64,000 bases of DNA from Tetragonia tetragonoides (GCA_038025085.1 CM076147.1:24653001-24717000), one strand, 5' to 3'; counted from the stretch's first letter, positions 28,372 to 39,600 are shown. Made by a program: numbers and translations. The notes: a model not told the origin generated them from the letters alone.

Positions 28372-28690
28372 GAACGACTCTCTCTCTCTCTGATCGGCTC
28401 TCTCTCTCTCTAACTCTCTCTCCCTCTCTCCCTCTCGTGCTCTCTCTCTCCTCTCAAGGTCGGTGATCGCCGGCCGCTCTACAGGGGTCGGTGACCGCCG
28501 CCCAACCCAGCCCGACCCACTAGGGGCGGAATAGACCTCCGATCTACTCGTCGGAGGCTTCGTTTGACCTCCGATCTACTCGCCGGAGGTTCTCTCTCTC
28601 TCTCTCTAACTCTCTCTCTCTCTGAACGGCTCTCTCTCTCTCTTGCGTTCGCCCTCTCTCTCTCTTGCACTCGCCCTCTCTCGCGGGGTT
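28213..28690. repeat. TC-rich microsatellite leader of the RTE LINE
   Basis: Long (tc)n runs, one of about 50 bp at 28315-28365, are separated by short units such as aagctcaccg and by gacctccgatctactcg, which appears twice (about 28533-28550 and 28568-28585). A related gacctccaaccg unit follows at 28699. The repeats give long but meaningless open frames on both strands. Confidence 0.9.
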
Positions 28691-29169
28691 GAAGAGACCT
28701 CCAACCGTTTGGTCGGAGGTTTCATTTGAGCGCCGGCGATTCGTTTTTTTTTTTTTTTTTTTTTTTTTGGACAGGAAAGATCTCCGTGAGCTCAACGACC
28801 CAACTTGATTCTCTTGCGAACTCTCACCGCCGAGGACCTACTCCACTCAGTCGGGAAGCCGGAGTAACACCACCCCCTCCAGGCCCGCTGCCAGGAACAG
28901 ACACAGCCGGAGACAGGTAGTAGCGCCGTGGTAAGCACCGGCGAACCCTATCCACCAGTCCCTGGGCCCCGCTTGACACCCCTTTTGCTTTGGATTTGTC
29001 ACTCACTTTAGTATTATTTTTTATTCTTGTTGTTGACTTATCGGATCCTAGCACGTGAAGTTTGCTGTTTGTTATTGCTTTGGAAACTATTTCGTGTGCT
29101 ACTCTTTCTCTTAAGTGGAACCTAGTAACATTGCGGGTCTGTTTTGGTTGCTGTTTGTATCTCTAGCCT

Positions 29170-29178
29170 ATTTCGTAT

Positions 29179-29209
<31 letters not shown>

Positions 29210-29500
29210 TTTATTGTTATTATTATAGTTAGTATTATAATAGTAGTAATAGTATTATTTAACTAATAGTTTTGCTATTACTATTAGTAAGTTAGTTGTA
29301 CCATTGTTTTGGTCGTCTCTATAAGTAGTACTATTACTGTGTGTTGTTGCCTTTGTTGTGGGTATTTGTCATTATTATTATTATCATTATTACTATTATT
29401 ACTAGTAGTATTAGTATTATTAGTAGTATTAGTATCATTGTAATCATTACCTTATTATTATCATTGTCATTGTTAGTACTATTACTATTATTGTAAGCAA
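29170..29500. repeat. ATT/TAG-type trinucleotide-rich stretch in the RTE leader
   Basis: Degenerate (att)n, (tag)n and (tta)n runs cover about 330 bp just upstream of the RTE reading frame. No coding potential. It may be replication-slippage DNA or an A/T-rich internal promoter region; function is unknown. Confidence 0.8.
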
Positions 29501-29629
29501 ATTCTGTTTGCAAGCATAGACTTTGTATGCTATATAGTTACGATTTGCGTTACCTAACCTGTTGGTGTGTTAGTACGTACTTAGTTTCATGGCTTTTCTA
29601 ATTTGCATTTTGAGTTAACTGCTTGACCA

Positions 29630-32593
29630 TTGTCTTTTTCGGTCGGTGTGGCGTCTTTGACTTCTATTGGTAGAGTTAGGGCCAGTCCTCCGGTGAGCTC
29701 TGGGTCTCGAAGGGGGAGAGTTGGGGCAAATAGATTGCGGTTCGGCACATGGAATGTAGGGACACTCACGGGAAGAACTCTGGAGTTAGTGGAGGTTTTA
29801 GAAAAATATAAGGTTAATATCGTGTGTGTTCAGGAGACGAGGTGGTCAGGCGCCAAGGCAAAAGAGATCAATGGATTCAAACTTTGGTATTCAGGGTGTT
29901 CGAGTCAAAGGAATGGGGTCGGGATCTTAGTCGATAAGGAGCTTAAACAACATGTTGTAGAAGTTAAGAGAACCAATGATAGGATCATGTCTATCAAGGT
30001 TGTGGTGAAGGAGGAGACCTTCAATGTCATTTGTGCTTATGCACCGCAAGCAGGGTTGGATATGCAACTTAGGCGTCGCTTTTGGGAGGAGTTATATGAG
30101 GCTATTCAGCAGATTCCCCCTAGTGAGAAACTCCTCATAGGAGGAGACTTCAATGGACATATAGGGGCTACTTCGGATGGGTATTCTGGGGCACATGGAG
30201 GTTTTGGATATGGAGTCAGGAATGAGGGTGGCACATCGGTATTAGATCTTTCGACTGCGTATGACCTAATGGTAACCAACTCCTTCTACAACAAAAGGGA
30301 AGAACACCTAGTTACTTTTAGAAGCAGCACCGCTAAGACCCAAATTGATTACATTCTTGTTAGACGTGGCGATCGAGGATTGTGCATGGATTGCAAGGTT
30401 TTACCAGGTGCGTGTGTGTCGACCCAGTATAGGATGGTCGTTTTAGACCTTAAGATGAAGGGGTGGAAGAGAAAGAGAAGCGCACACAATTGTACCAAAA
30501 TCAAGTGGTGGAATCTTAGAGGAACTTTGGGGAGTCAATTTAAGGCCAAGGTCGAGTCGGATAGCATCTGGAGAAGAGAAGGAAATGAGAGTCAAATGTG
30601 GACAGGGGTGGCGGATCTCATTAGAAATGCGGCAAAGGAGACATTAGGAGTTGCAAGGGGGATAGGAAGTAACAAGAAGGAATCCTGGTGGTGGAGTGAG
30701 GACATTCAAAACAGGGTGAAGGCTAAGAAGGTTGCCTATAAAGCGCTAATGGATAGCACTACAGATGAGGAAAGGGTGGAGAAGCGAGAAGTCTACAGAG
30801 CGACAAAGAAGGAGGCAAAGAAATCAGTAGCAGAAGCCAAAAGTAAAGCCTATGAGAGCTTGTATCAAAAATTGGCTACTAAGGAGGGAGAACAGGACGT
30901 TTACAGGTTGGCGAGAGCTAGGGAGAGGAAGACTAGAGACCTGGACCAAGTTCGTTGCATTAAGGATGAGGCGGGACGAGTTCTTGTGGACGAAACGAAC
31001 ATCAAGAGGAGGTGGCATGGGTATTTCAATGAGCTTTTTAACAATGTTGGAGACATAGACATTTCGTTGGGAGATCTTAGCACATCCGAGCAACACCGTA
31101 ACTACAGCTTTTGTCGTCGTGTTACGAAGGAAGAAATCAAAGGGGCCATGAGGACGATGAAGAGTGGAAAGGCAGTAGGACCAGACGAGATACCCATAGA
31201 GGTATGGAAGAGTTTGGGGGAGGTAGGTTTATTGTGGTTAGTTAGGCTTTTCAACATGATCCTCAAATCTGCAAGGATGCCGGAGGAGTGGCGGCTCAGC
31301 ACATTGATTCCTCTATACAAGAACAAAGGAGATATTCAAAACTGCAACAACTATAGAGGTATTAAGTTACTCAGTCACACCATGAAGCTATGGGAGAGAG
31401 TGATTGAGAAGAGACTAAGGAAGAGTACTCTTATCTCGGAGAACCAATTCGGTTTCATGCCAGGGAGGTCAACAACAGAAGCGATTCATCTGATTAGATG
31501 TTCTATGGAGTACTACAGAGATAGACAAAGGGACTTGCACATGGTTTTCATTGATTTGGAGAAGGCGTATGACAGGGTACCTAGAGAAGTTATGTGGAGG
31601 TGCTTGGAATCCAAGGGGATTCCAGTCGCCTATATCCGAGTGATTAAGGATATGTATGAAGGAGTGAGGACTAGGGTCAGGACGACAGGAGGGGAAACTG
31701 AGCAATTTTCTATAGATATTGGGTTACATCAAGGGTCATCGTTGAGTCCCTTCTTATTCGCAACCGTTATGGATGAGCTCACTAAGACTATCCAGGGGGA
31801 TGTGCCTTGGTGTATGTTGTTTGCCGACGACATTGTTTTGATAGACGAGACTAGAGAAGGTGTTAACGCCAAACTAGAACTTTGGCGGGATACACTAGAG
31901 TCAAAGGGATTTAAGTTAAGTAGGACAAAGACCGAGTACTTGGAAGGCAAATTTACAAGGGATGGGGTTGCCTCGGATAGGGTGATTAAGATTGGTACTG
32001 AAGTGGTACCGAAGAGGGATTGTTTCAAATATATCGGTTCAATCTTACAGGGCAACGGCGAGATTGACGATGACGTGACTCATCGTATCAGAACAGGGTG
32101 GCTAAAGTGGAGGAGTGCAACGGGAGTTCTATGTGACAGAAAAATTCCACTAAAACTTAAAGGCAAATTTTATTGTACAGCCATCAGGCCAGCTATGCTG
32201 TATGGGGCGGAGTGTTGGCCGGTGAGGCAGGTGCATGTGCAGAAGATGCGGGTGACCGAGATGAGGATGCTTCGTTGGATGTGCAACTCTACAAGAAGAG
32301 ATAGAATTAGGAACGAAGTGTTGATAGGCAAGGTGGGAGTGACCGATATTGACAACAAGATGCGAGAAACAAGGCTTAGGTGGCTTGGGCATGTGAGGAG
32401 GAGACATCGAGATGCACCGGTGAGAAGGTGTGAGAGAATTACACTTAGAGATTGTAAACGAAGAAGAGGACGCCCGAAGAAGACGTGGGGAGAGGTAATC
32501 AGGCAGGATTTGACCCTTCTAGATCTTACCGAGGACTTGGTCCTAGATAGGAAATTATGGCGTAGCAGGATTCGTGTAGAGGATGCGCGTTAG
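29630..32593 (+). CDS. RTE LINE polyprotein: AP endonuclease plus reverse transcriptase
   Basis: 987 codons, uninterrupted. The first possible codon is TTG at 29630 (a TGA precedes it at 29624-29626), and no in-frame ATG occurs before residue 118 or so, inside the endonuclease, so the true start is unclear. It may need a non-AUG start or an upstream spliced exon. Endonuclease motifs: FGTWNVGTL (N42), QETRW (E69) and GDFNGH (D173, N175). The catalytic histidine, expected in a TQHR-type motif, is Tyr at residue 267 (codon 30428-30430). RT motifs: [10 protein letters not shown] (D642), [13 protein letters not shown] and FADD (D733, D734). The C-terminus has ML RWMC and [10 protein letters not shown]. 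Database hits called craniofacial development protein 2-like in plants are this family. Role: copying the element RNA into a nicked target. Confidence 0.93.
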   Translation: MSFSVGVASLTSIGRVRASPPVSSGSRRGRVGANRLRFGTWNVGTLTGRTLELVEVLEKYKVNIVCVQETRWSGAKAKEINGFKLWYSGCSSQRNGVGILVDKELKQHVVEVKRTNDRIMSIKVVVKEETFNVICAYAPQAGLDMQLRRRFWEELYEAIQQIPPSEKLLIGGDFNGHIGATSDGYSGAHGGFGYGVRNEGGTSVLDLSTAYDLMVTNSFYNKREEHLVTFRSSTAKTQIDYILVRRGDRGLCMDCKVLPGACVSTQYRMVVLDLKMKGWKRKRSAHNCTKIKWWNLRGTLGSQFKAKVESDSIWRREGNESQMWTGVADLIRNAAKETLGVARGIGSNKKESWWWSEDIQNRVKAKKVAYKALMDSTTDEERVEKREVYRATKKEAKKSVAEAKSKAYESLYQKLATKEGEQDVYRLARARERKTRDLDQVRCIKDEAGRVLVDETNIKRRWHGYFNELFNNVGDIDISLGDLSTSEQHRNYSFCRRVTKEEIKGAMRTMKSGKAVGPDEIPIEVWKSLGEVGLLWLVRLFNMILKSARMPEEWRLSTLIPLYKNKGDIQNCNNYRGIKLLSHTMKLWERVIEKRLRKSTLISENQFGFMPGRSTTEAIHLIRCSMEYYRDRQRDLHMVFIDLEKAYDRVPREVMWRCLESKGIPVAYIRVIKDMYEGVRTRVRTTGGETEQFSIDIGLHQGSSLSPFLFATVMDELTKTIQGDVPWCMLFADDIVLIDETREGVNAKLELWRDTLESKGFKLSRTKTEYLEGKFTRDGVASDRVIKIGTEVVPKRDCFKYIGSILQGNGEIDDDVTHRIRTGWLKWRSATGVLCDRKIPLKLKGKFYCTAIRPAMLYGAECWPVRQVHVQKMRVTEMRMLRWMCNSTRRDRIRNEVLIGKVGVTDIDNKMRETRLRWLGHVRRRHRDAPVRRCERITLRDCKRRRGRPKKTWGEVIRQDLTLLDLTEDLVLDRKLWRSRIRVEDAR

Positions 32594-32814
32594 ATTAGGG
32601 TTGTGCATTGGCTAGTACTAGAGGTTGATTCATTTTGTTTATAGCCTGTAGCGTCTCCTTCACTTTATGTTGCTCAATTAGTAGAATCTTGTGTTAGTAT
32701 GTTTACTGCTTTACTTCCCTTGCCCTTTTGATCATTCGTTATGGCTTTAAAAAAAAAAAAAAAAAAAAGGCTTTTTGAAATGCATTTAAAAAAAAAAAAA
32801 AAAAAAAGTTTTTG

Positions 32815-32941
32815 TGGGTCTTTCGGAAACAGTCTCTCTTCTAGGCGACTAGTTAGGGGTAAGACTGCGTACATCTGGACCTCCCCAAACCCCGCCCTAG
32901 GCGGGATACCTACTGGGTTGTTGTTGTTGTAGTTGTTGTTG
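32815..32941 (+). repeat. RTE 3' tail shared with SINEs
   Basis: After two A-runs (32750-32768, 32788-32807) comes tcggaaacagtctctcttc, gtaagactgcgtac, ctccccaaaccccgcc, taggcgggatacctactggg and (gtt)n. The same block is found alone at 21650-21764, and its core is found in the SINE at 11420-11600. The element end coincides with the target duplication at 32942, so this tail belongs to the LINE and is not a later insertion. Confidence 0.85.
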
Positions 32942-32957
32942 TAGAATAAAGGAATGC

Positions 32958-35885
32958 TTCGGGACAGCAGCCCTACACTAGATGACTTGCGCATTAACCA
33001 TTTTCGCATGAGTACCGGCCTGGAGCAGAGCGTACCCACTCCCAATGGTATACTCACAGGATTTGTGCAATTTCCATTGATCATCTTCGTTGTACCCATC
33101 CTTAAACTTCCATTTCAGCTTATTGATTTTTTGCCAATACCAGCTACTATCCATTTTACACACATAATCCCAGAACTGTTGTTGCTTCAAATAAATGGCA
33201 TGGATCCATTTAACCCATAAGGATTCTTGTTTTGATGCAACGTCCCAGATTTGCTGACCTATAGCTGTTGTGTTCCATCTCTTACAGCTTTTAATACTCA
33301 AACCACCATTCTTTTTCGGGAGGCAAACAGAGTCCCACGCCACCAGGGGGTTTTCTGTTGATTTTGTCCCCAGAGAAATTGTCTACATATGCTTTCAATG
33401 CGTTTGACTATGTGTTGTGGCAGAATAAACATTGATGCCCAATAAACTTGTAGCGAAAAAAAAACCGAGTTCACAAGTTTGCATCTGCCTGCATAAGAAA
33501 GGTGCCTACTCGACCAGCACTTAATTCTTGCCACAATCTTATCCACCAACACCTGACAATCAATATTCCTCAATTTAGTAGGAGAAAAGGGTAAAGCCAA
33601 GTACCTCATTAGGAAGCATCCTTTCACAAACCTAGTAAGTCTCAAAATACTACTCTCCGTATCATCATCAATACCAGCTGTATAGATGCATGACTTCAGA
33701 TTGTTCACACTCAAACCAGATGTAGCAGCAAATTTATTCAAACAACCAGTAAGGATATCTACAGATGCAACTTGACCTTTGCAAAACAATAGTAGGTCGT
33801 CTGCAAAACATAAGTTAGCCAGTTTAAGGGACTTACAGAGAGGATGGAATCGGAAAGCTGAAGATAGAGTAGCTCTCTAAATCAGTCTTGTGAGATACTC
33901 CATTGCTAGTACAAAAAGCAAAGGAGAAACTGGATCTCCTTGGCGAAGTCCTCTGCCTCCCCTGAAGAAACCACACAGATCCCCATTCAATACAATGGAA
34001 AAGCTTGTGGTAGTCATACAAGCTTCAAGCCATTTACAGAATTTGCTCGGAAAGACAAATGCTTCAAGTATTTCCAGAATAAATTTTCAATTGACAGTGT
34101 CGTACGCCTTGTGCAAGTCTATCTTCATTAAACACCTCGGAGAGATTTTCTTTCTTCCATAAAGTCTGATTAGGTCCTGGCTTATCTACATTATGCATGA
34201 TTGATCTTCTAGAAACAAAAGCCCCCTGATTCTCATTGACAAGGGATGGCAAAACAGTCTTCAATCTAGTGTAAATGAGCTTAGAGATCCCTTTATATAG
34301 CACATTACAACATGCTATTGGCCTGTAATCACTTGCAGTTACAGCATTTTCAACCTTTCGCACCAAAGCAATCGCAGTTGCATTGATGCATTTAAGCATC
34401 TTTCCAGTCTTGAAAAAAATCAAGTGTAGCGTCAATTATATCATTCCCTATGATCTTCCATGACACTTTATAGAAACCTCCACTATAGCCATCCGGACCC
34501 GGGCTCTTTATACTTGGGATAGATAGAAAAGCTTTCTTGATCTCGTCCCTTGTAAAGGGAGCAATAAGTCCAAGGTGTTGTTTAACATCAAGTACAGGAC
34601 CATCTGTAATAACACCAGTATCAATATGTTCTCTGCTGACAGCCTTACCCAGCATATCACTAAAATAACTCACAAAATGGTCTTCAATAGCAGCTTGATC
34701 ATAAGATCGAGACTCATTCATATCCATCACTGAAGTGACTCTACTTTTATGTCTCCTCTGCTTAATTATAGCATGAAAATAAGCAGAGTTTGAGTCCCCA
34801 AGTTTTAGCCAATCACATTTACTCCTTTGCTTAAGGAGTTTTTCAGCAGCCCTACTGGTATTATAATACTTTTGAAGAGCTTGCTTTTCAGCTTCCTGCA
34901 ATTCTCCATCACACACATTGCTCTGAAGATCTTCTTGGGCCTTTTGTAATTGTTGTCTAGCCAAATCAACTTTAGAGGAGATATCAGCGTATTTCTCTCT
35001 ATGAAGTTTCTTAAGAAGGGGTTTCAGAAGCTTCATTTTCTGCACAACTAGAAACATAATACAACCCTGAATATTCTGCTTCCACACACTAGCTACAATG
35101 CTCTCATACTTATCATTTTCAGTCTACATATCACAAAATCTGAAAGGCTGCTTATTTCTCCTTATGCTGACATCCATATGTACAATAGCTGGGGAGTGGT
35201 CTGAGATAAAATCAGTTTTAAAATTGATCTCAGAGTCACAGAACTGAGAGATCCATAATCCATTGACCAATACTCTATCAATCTTAGAACATACTCTGTC
35301 ACTGCCATGTTGCTTGTTACACCAAGTAAACTGGCATCCTGTCATCTTCATGTCCTGCAGCAAACAACTTTCAATGCATTCTTTAAAATCCTTAATTTCA
35401 GCATATGTAACAGGAGCTCCCCCAAACTTTTCCTCCGCAGAAAGTACATTGTTGAAGTCCCCGAATACTATCCATGGTCCTCCCATATTACTAGAGAACA
35501 TTTTCAGGTCATCCCAAAGGCGCAATCTGTCTCCTAGATCATTATGGCCATAGATACAAGTTACATGGAACTGGACCCTTGTAGACACATAAGTAACTAG
35601 ACAATGAACATCTTGGTCACTTGAGCACAAAACCTGAACTTCTTACACATCTCTCCTCCACATGAGCCAAATTCTTCCTCTAGGGTGCTCATTGTGATTC
35701 ACAAAACAACCCCAATCACTACAAATTCTATCATAAGATTCCACAAATTTTTGTATTTTGATTTTTGTCTCAATTAAACAGCAAAAACCTACATTATTAT
35801 TCCTGCAAAAGGGAAGAATCTCCCTTTGCTTATTAGGGTCATTAAGACCCCTAATATTCCATGCAACCAACCTATCCATGACCAT
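32958..35885 (-). pseudogene. L1 ORF2: endonuclease and reverse transcriptase (broken)
   Basis: Minus strand. Endonuclease part: LVAWNIRGLNDPNKQ, IETK, GDFNNVL, SDHSPAIV (catalytic His kept). RT part: SPGPDGYSGGFYK, DYRPIACCNVLYK, ENQGAFV, a [15 protein letters not shown] block near 34090-34125, GLRQGDPVSPLLF near 33930-33960, and FADDLLLF near 33785-33811. Then come the linker region and the start of zf-RVT up to the RTE insertion at about 32958. It is broken by a TAA at about 35643, a TAG at about 35124 and frameshifts near 34420 and 34195. The frame resumes at 28181. Confidence 0.88.
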
Positions 35886-37177
35886 GGAGGAGGATCCAAA
35901 TGATTTTGCATATTAGGATTCACATTATTCATTTGCACAATAGGCGTATCAGTACCTTGTTCCGGATCCAGATTTAGTACTTCGAAAGAATTTGAAGTGG
36001 AAGCCCCATCTCCCTGAGGATTTGGATTTTGTCTGCCTGCATTTGTGCGCTTGCCAACTTGCTGCCATTCCTGAGTAGTCTTTTTTGCAGCATCACCAGT
36101 TGGAACTTCATTCCCATTTGCACTATTCACTCCAACAACACCATCTGTACGTGCAATTACCTGCTTAGGACGCCAAATCCTTGGAGGTAGTTTCTTCCTA
36201 CATTTAGACTCCTCATGTCCAAAAGCCTGGCAAAAAACACACTTAATAGGTTTCCATTCGTACTCTATCTCCTGAGACATCATTCGACCATTCACATTCA
36301 AATAGGATACCTCTTCAGGAAATTCACCATTGATATCCACTTCAACTAAAGCACGAACATAGTCAACTCTATTCATTATCTCCGTATTTTTATCTACCAT
36401 GATGGGAATGCAAATTAGGCTGCAAATTTTGCTAATACCCATTGCACTCCAGTACCTCACATCCAAATTTGGTAGTTTTATCCAACTCGGGACTGAGGTC
36501 AGATCAGCGCTCATTGACTCCAAACTATCACCCCATGGCTTAATAATAAGAGGTTTGCTGTCGAAGTGATAAATCCCCGCCTGTAAAACCTCATGTCTCC
36601 CCACCATAGTTTCAAAGTGAATTAGAGTAAGTCCATTTTTCATCATGACCACCTTATCAACCCCATGGCCTTTCCAAATACGTCGGATAAACCCATTCAT
36701 AATCGGGAAAGGAGGTCTGGCACCCAGAATAAAACAAGCAACAGAGGATTTCCAATACTCAAGTTCAGTTTGAATGTCACCCTTATCAATTTTACCAAAT
36801 TTCTGGCCCTCACTTTCACAAGGCTTAACATATTGCAATTTAAATCCAGCTGAACTAAGCTTAGAAACATCAAATTCATCCCATGGAGATGGAGATGGAG
36901 ACTTACTCGGTTCAGGAATTTCCATATCAACTTCATCCGCCCACGAATTAGGCGACGCAGAGCGCAATCTTTGAACCGTTTCATTCAGTTTCTGTCTAAT
37001 TCCAGTATGAATCGAGTTTTCCAAAGGCCCCAGTACACTTCCGACTACATGAATCGCACTATCAAGTTTCTCCGCCGTCAAATTGCCTAGCTCAAGATTC
37101 AAATTTCTGGTGATACGAGCCAAATCAGGAGATGCACCACCACTTCGATTAAAATTTCCACAATCCATACCCTTCAC
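35789..37177 (-). CDS. L1 ORF1: DUF4283 and zinc-knuckle RNA-binding protein
   Basis: 462 codons, open, with ATG at 37177. A low-complexity Ser/Pro-rich segment (about residues 85-100) is followed by the DUF4283-type domain (WKSSVACFILGARPPF, IRRIWKGHG, GLTLIHFET, PLIIKPW). A CCHC knuckle (CVFCQAFGHEESKC, about residues 318-331) follows, then a Gln/Asn-rich tail. Plant L1 ORF1 products bind element RNA as chaperones. The last 33 or so residues overlap the beginning of ORF2 (ATG at 35885) in another frame, so the natural stop may have shifted. It is still open, unlike ORF2. Confidence 0.88.
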   Translation of the reverse strand: MKGMDCGNFNRSGGASPDLARITRNLNLELGNLTAEKLDSAIHVVGSVLGPLENSIHTGIRQKLNETVQRLRSASPNSWADEVDMEIPEPSKSPSPSPWDEFDVSKLSSAGFKLQYVKPCESEGQKFGKIDKGDIQTELEYWKSSVACFILGARPPFPIMNGFIRRIWKGHGVDKVVMMKNGLTLIHFETMVGRHEVLQAGIYHFDSKPLIIKPWGDSLESMSADLTSVPSWIKLPNLDVRYWSAMGISKICSLICIPIMVDKNTEIMNRVDYVRALVEVDINGEFPEEVSYLNVNGRMMSQEIEYEWKPIKCVFCQAFGHEESKCRKKLPPRIWRPKQVIARTDGVVGVNSANGNEVPTGDAAKKTTQEWQQVGKRTNAGRQNPNPQGDGASTSNSFEVLNLDPEQGTDTPIVQMNNVNPNMQNHLDPPPWSWIGWLHGILGVLMTLISKGRFFPFAGIIM

Positions 37178-37329
37178 ATTTTTTGTTTTTGATTTTTTTC
37201 AGATTTTTTCTCGGTCTACCTCGCTTCGGCCAAGACATGGCGACGGTTCATCCAAGCATCGAGCTAAAATGCACCGAGAGAGAGAAGCGTGGTAGAGAGA
37301 GAATTATCCTTTTTATTTTTTAGAGTTAC

Positions 37330-39540
37330 GTAGCTTAAAATATGTTATTTTATAGTTTGAAATAATAAGCAAATAAATCATATAATAAAGTCGAGTGATA
37401 TTGATCATTTGGCACTTGGATCATGATTTGTTAAGATATGTGACAAAGTTTCACATGTAACGTCAACGTGTCATCTTTACACAAACATTCCCTCTTATGT
37501 GGCGTCTACATGTTATCACTGCATGGTAAGGACCCAACTTGTATAGGTCACGTATATCTCCATTTAAAACCTTTTTCAAATCCAATCTATTGGAATAAGA
37601 TTTATGATTTTTTTGACTTACATAACTAAATTATTTTATTTTTTAATATAAAAATATGCTAATTAAGGGGAAACACTTGGATGATGAGTTGTTAGGATAT
37701 GTGGCAAGCTTTGCTAATATGGCGACTTCCGTGTCATTGTCACACGATTTTGGGCCCCTATGTGGCGTCTTGCATGTCGTGCACACACGAAAAGAAAAAG
37801 AGAAACATTTTACCAATATATTTAATAAAGACATTAAAAATTTACGGTATGAAATTATATATATTATTTGTGAAATAAATTTAATTTTATGTTAGCAAAA
37901 ATTGTATCCATTGAATGCATGCTAATTATTAAAAATAATAGTATAACTTCATGTCTCCCCCATAATTTATTTCTAAATATCCTTTTAAATTGATCAACAT
38001 CTAAAATAGAATAAATGTAAAAATTGATTGAATTATGAACATAATTTAAGCCTACTTCAAAATTCCCAAAGGAAAAAAAATAAAGATTAATTAATCTCTC
38101 TCTAGTTAAAAATCAGTCTCTTATTGCAATTGGATTTTTGGTAATTAAATAAAATCAATTAGTGGTGAGCGAAATTTTTTTACTTTCTAAAGTTATAATC
38201 AACGATTTGATCCTTAATATTTATTTCTCAAATGTGCTAGGTAGTTCAACGTTCGTAAATTTCAACATAACTTATATGGAGTGTTACTTGAATCTTACTC
38301 TTCGTTTGCGTAGCATTTATATTACATAAGTATGTCTAAAGTGCTATATTAAAGTCTCAATTAATTTGCTAAGAAAGCACTGGAATAGTTGATGAGTTGA
38401 CGTTCATGTTTCATCCCCCACGCGAAATGTCCGTTTATTTGGCATCTATATATGAAAAATGATTCCGTTTTTCTTATAAATATAAAATATTTATTACAAA
38501 TTGAATTTAAATATTTAAAATATGTTTTCGTTACTAATATTCAAATGTGATTTACAACTAATATAATACAAATATGGATATCTTAAGTGTCTTATCCAAT
38601 TAGTTTCTACCAAACCTTTTCAAAACCAATCTAATTAACTATGATTTATAATATTTAGATTTATGTAACTAAAGATATGTTATTTTGTAGTTTGAAATAG
38701 TATACACATAAATCAAATAATAAATTCGAGTAATAATGAACTTCTGACACTTGGATTGATCTGTTAAGCTATGTGGACAAGTTGTGTACATGTGACATAT
38801 ACGTGTCATCTTCACACGAACATTTCCTCTTATGTGGCATCCTACATGTCATTATCACATGGAAATGACCCAACTTTTATAGGACATATATATCTCATTT
38901 TGAAGGTTTTTTCCAATCCAATCCATTGAAGTAATATTTATAATTTTTGACTTATGATGAGGCATTAATGAGTGACACTTGGATGAAGAGTTGTTAGGTT
39001 ATGTGGCAAGCTTTGCTTACGTGACACTTAGCTGTCATCGTCACACGAATTTACACCTCCTATGAGGCGTCCTATGTATCGTGCCCACACGAATTAGACT
39101 CACTTTTATACGTATACCGATGTGGCACCTATGTGTTATCTTCACACGAATATATCCCTCCCATGTGCGTCCCAACTGTCATCCTCACACGAAAAGAACC
39201 CAACTTTATAGGACATAGTACATATGTATCTCATTTTGAAGTATTTTCCGAACCTGTTCCAATGGAGTAAGAATTATAATTTTAAAATTTGCATAACAAA
39301 AGTTATTTTATTTTATAATTTGAATAATATTATAATAATGATATTATGTTGTATTTTATGATCATGTATTAATGATTGACCCACTTGATGAGTGGCTTAG
39401 GTGGCGGCATATGTGTCATCACCAGACGAATTTGGGCGCTTGCGTGGTATCCCAAGTGTCGTCCTCTGGAAAATATAAACGCTTGCATGGCATCCCACAT
39501 GGTGTGCCTTCACGTAACTGACTCAACTTTATATATATAT
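37330..39540. repeat. long degenerate direct repeats with cacacga motifs
   Basis: A block of about 250 bp (gatatgttattttatagtttgaa, then cacttggat, gttaagatatgtgg, gtgtcatctt(t/c)acac, ttcc(c)tcttatgtggc, gacccaactt, tatatctc) starts near 37340 and again near 38675, about 1335 bp apart. Shorter partial copies begin near 37670, 38380, 38970 and 39375. I read them as internal repeats of the Helitron-like element. No coding sequence is supported. Confidence 0.7.
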
Positions 39541-39600
39541 ATAGTCAAACAAAGTTTGGACACCCATGTTATCTAAAAAAAACTAAGCACACCCAAAGAT
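39541..39600 (+). mobile_element. 3' end of a tRNA-derived SINE
   Basis: caaacaaagtttggacaccc, tgttatctaaa and an A-rich end match the 3' part of the SINE at 51060-51175 (aagtaaagtttgaacaccc, attatctaaaag). The tRNA head is missing, so it is a short truncated copy at the edge of the Helitron-like DNA. Confidence 0.55.

Larger units (their letters stand above)
28198..32941 (+). mobile_element. RTE-clade LINE with 16-bp target duplication
   Basis: The element is bounded by tagaataaaggaatgc at 28182-28197 and 32942-32957, both in L1 sequence, so these are its exact ends. Order: a 1.4-kb leader (TC-rich, then GC-rich, then ATT-rich), the endonuclease/RT frame 29630-32593, a 3' UTR with two A-runs, and a tail with tcggaaacagtctctcttc, ggtaagactgcgtac and (gtt)n. 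A (gtt)n-type end rather than poly-A is normal for plant RTE LINEs. The perfect duplication and nearly clean frame point to a recent insertion. Confidence 0.93.
27634..37310 (-). mobile_element. full-length L1 LINE, decayed, split by an RTE LINE
   Basis: The element runs on the minus strand from about 37310 to an A-tail (T-run at 27632-27645). Perfect 17-bp target duplications ttttattttttagagtt flank it (27617-27633 and 37311-37327). It has ORF1 (35789-37177) and a broken ORF2 (35885 leftward) with endonuclease, RT and zf-RVT. The RTE element 28198-32941 interrupts ORF2 in the zf-RVT region. Without it the L1 is about 4.9 kb, the usual plant L1 size. The exact target duplication shows that both ends are original. 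Confidence 0.92.
26912..39540 (-). mobile_element. Helitron-like element, interrupted by a nested L1 and RTE
   Basis: At 26912-26940 the minus strand shows a GC hairpin (cccgtacaacgcacggg) followed eight bases later by CTAG and then T, the classical Helitron 3' terminus and target. The other end is expected near 39520-39545, where the minus strand reads tatatatatataaagttgag, a typical Helitron 5' style, but a clean TC is not seen. DNA on either side of the nested L1 belongs together: about 27490-27590 and 37980-38080 are homologous (ttttaaattgatc, a(t/c)tctaaaata, acttcaaa). No Rep/helicase gene is present, so it would be non-autonomous, about 2.9 kb without insertions. Confidence 0.5.

Noticed and set aside
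29630..32593. A host gene for a craniofacial-development-like protein
   Set aside because: That name in plant databases comes from RTE LINE endonuclease similarity. Here the frame lies within an element with exact target duplications.
32741..32932. Small gene overlapping the two A-runs
   Set aside because: The frame is poly-Lys from the A-runs plus translation of the RTE 3' tail. It is non-coding UTR.
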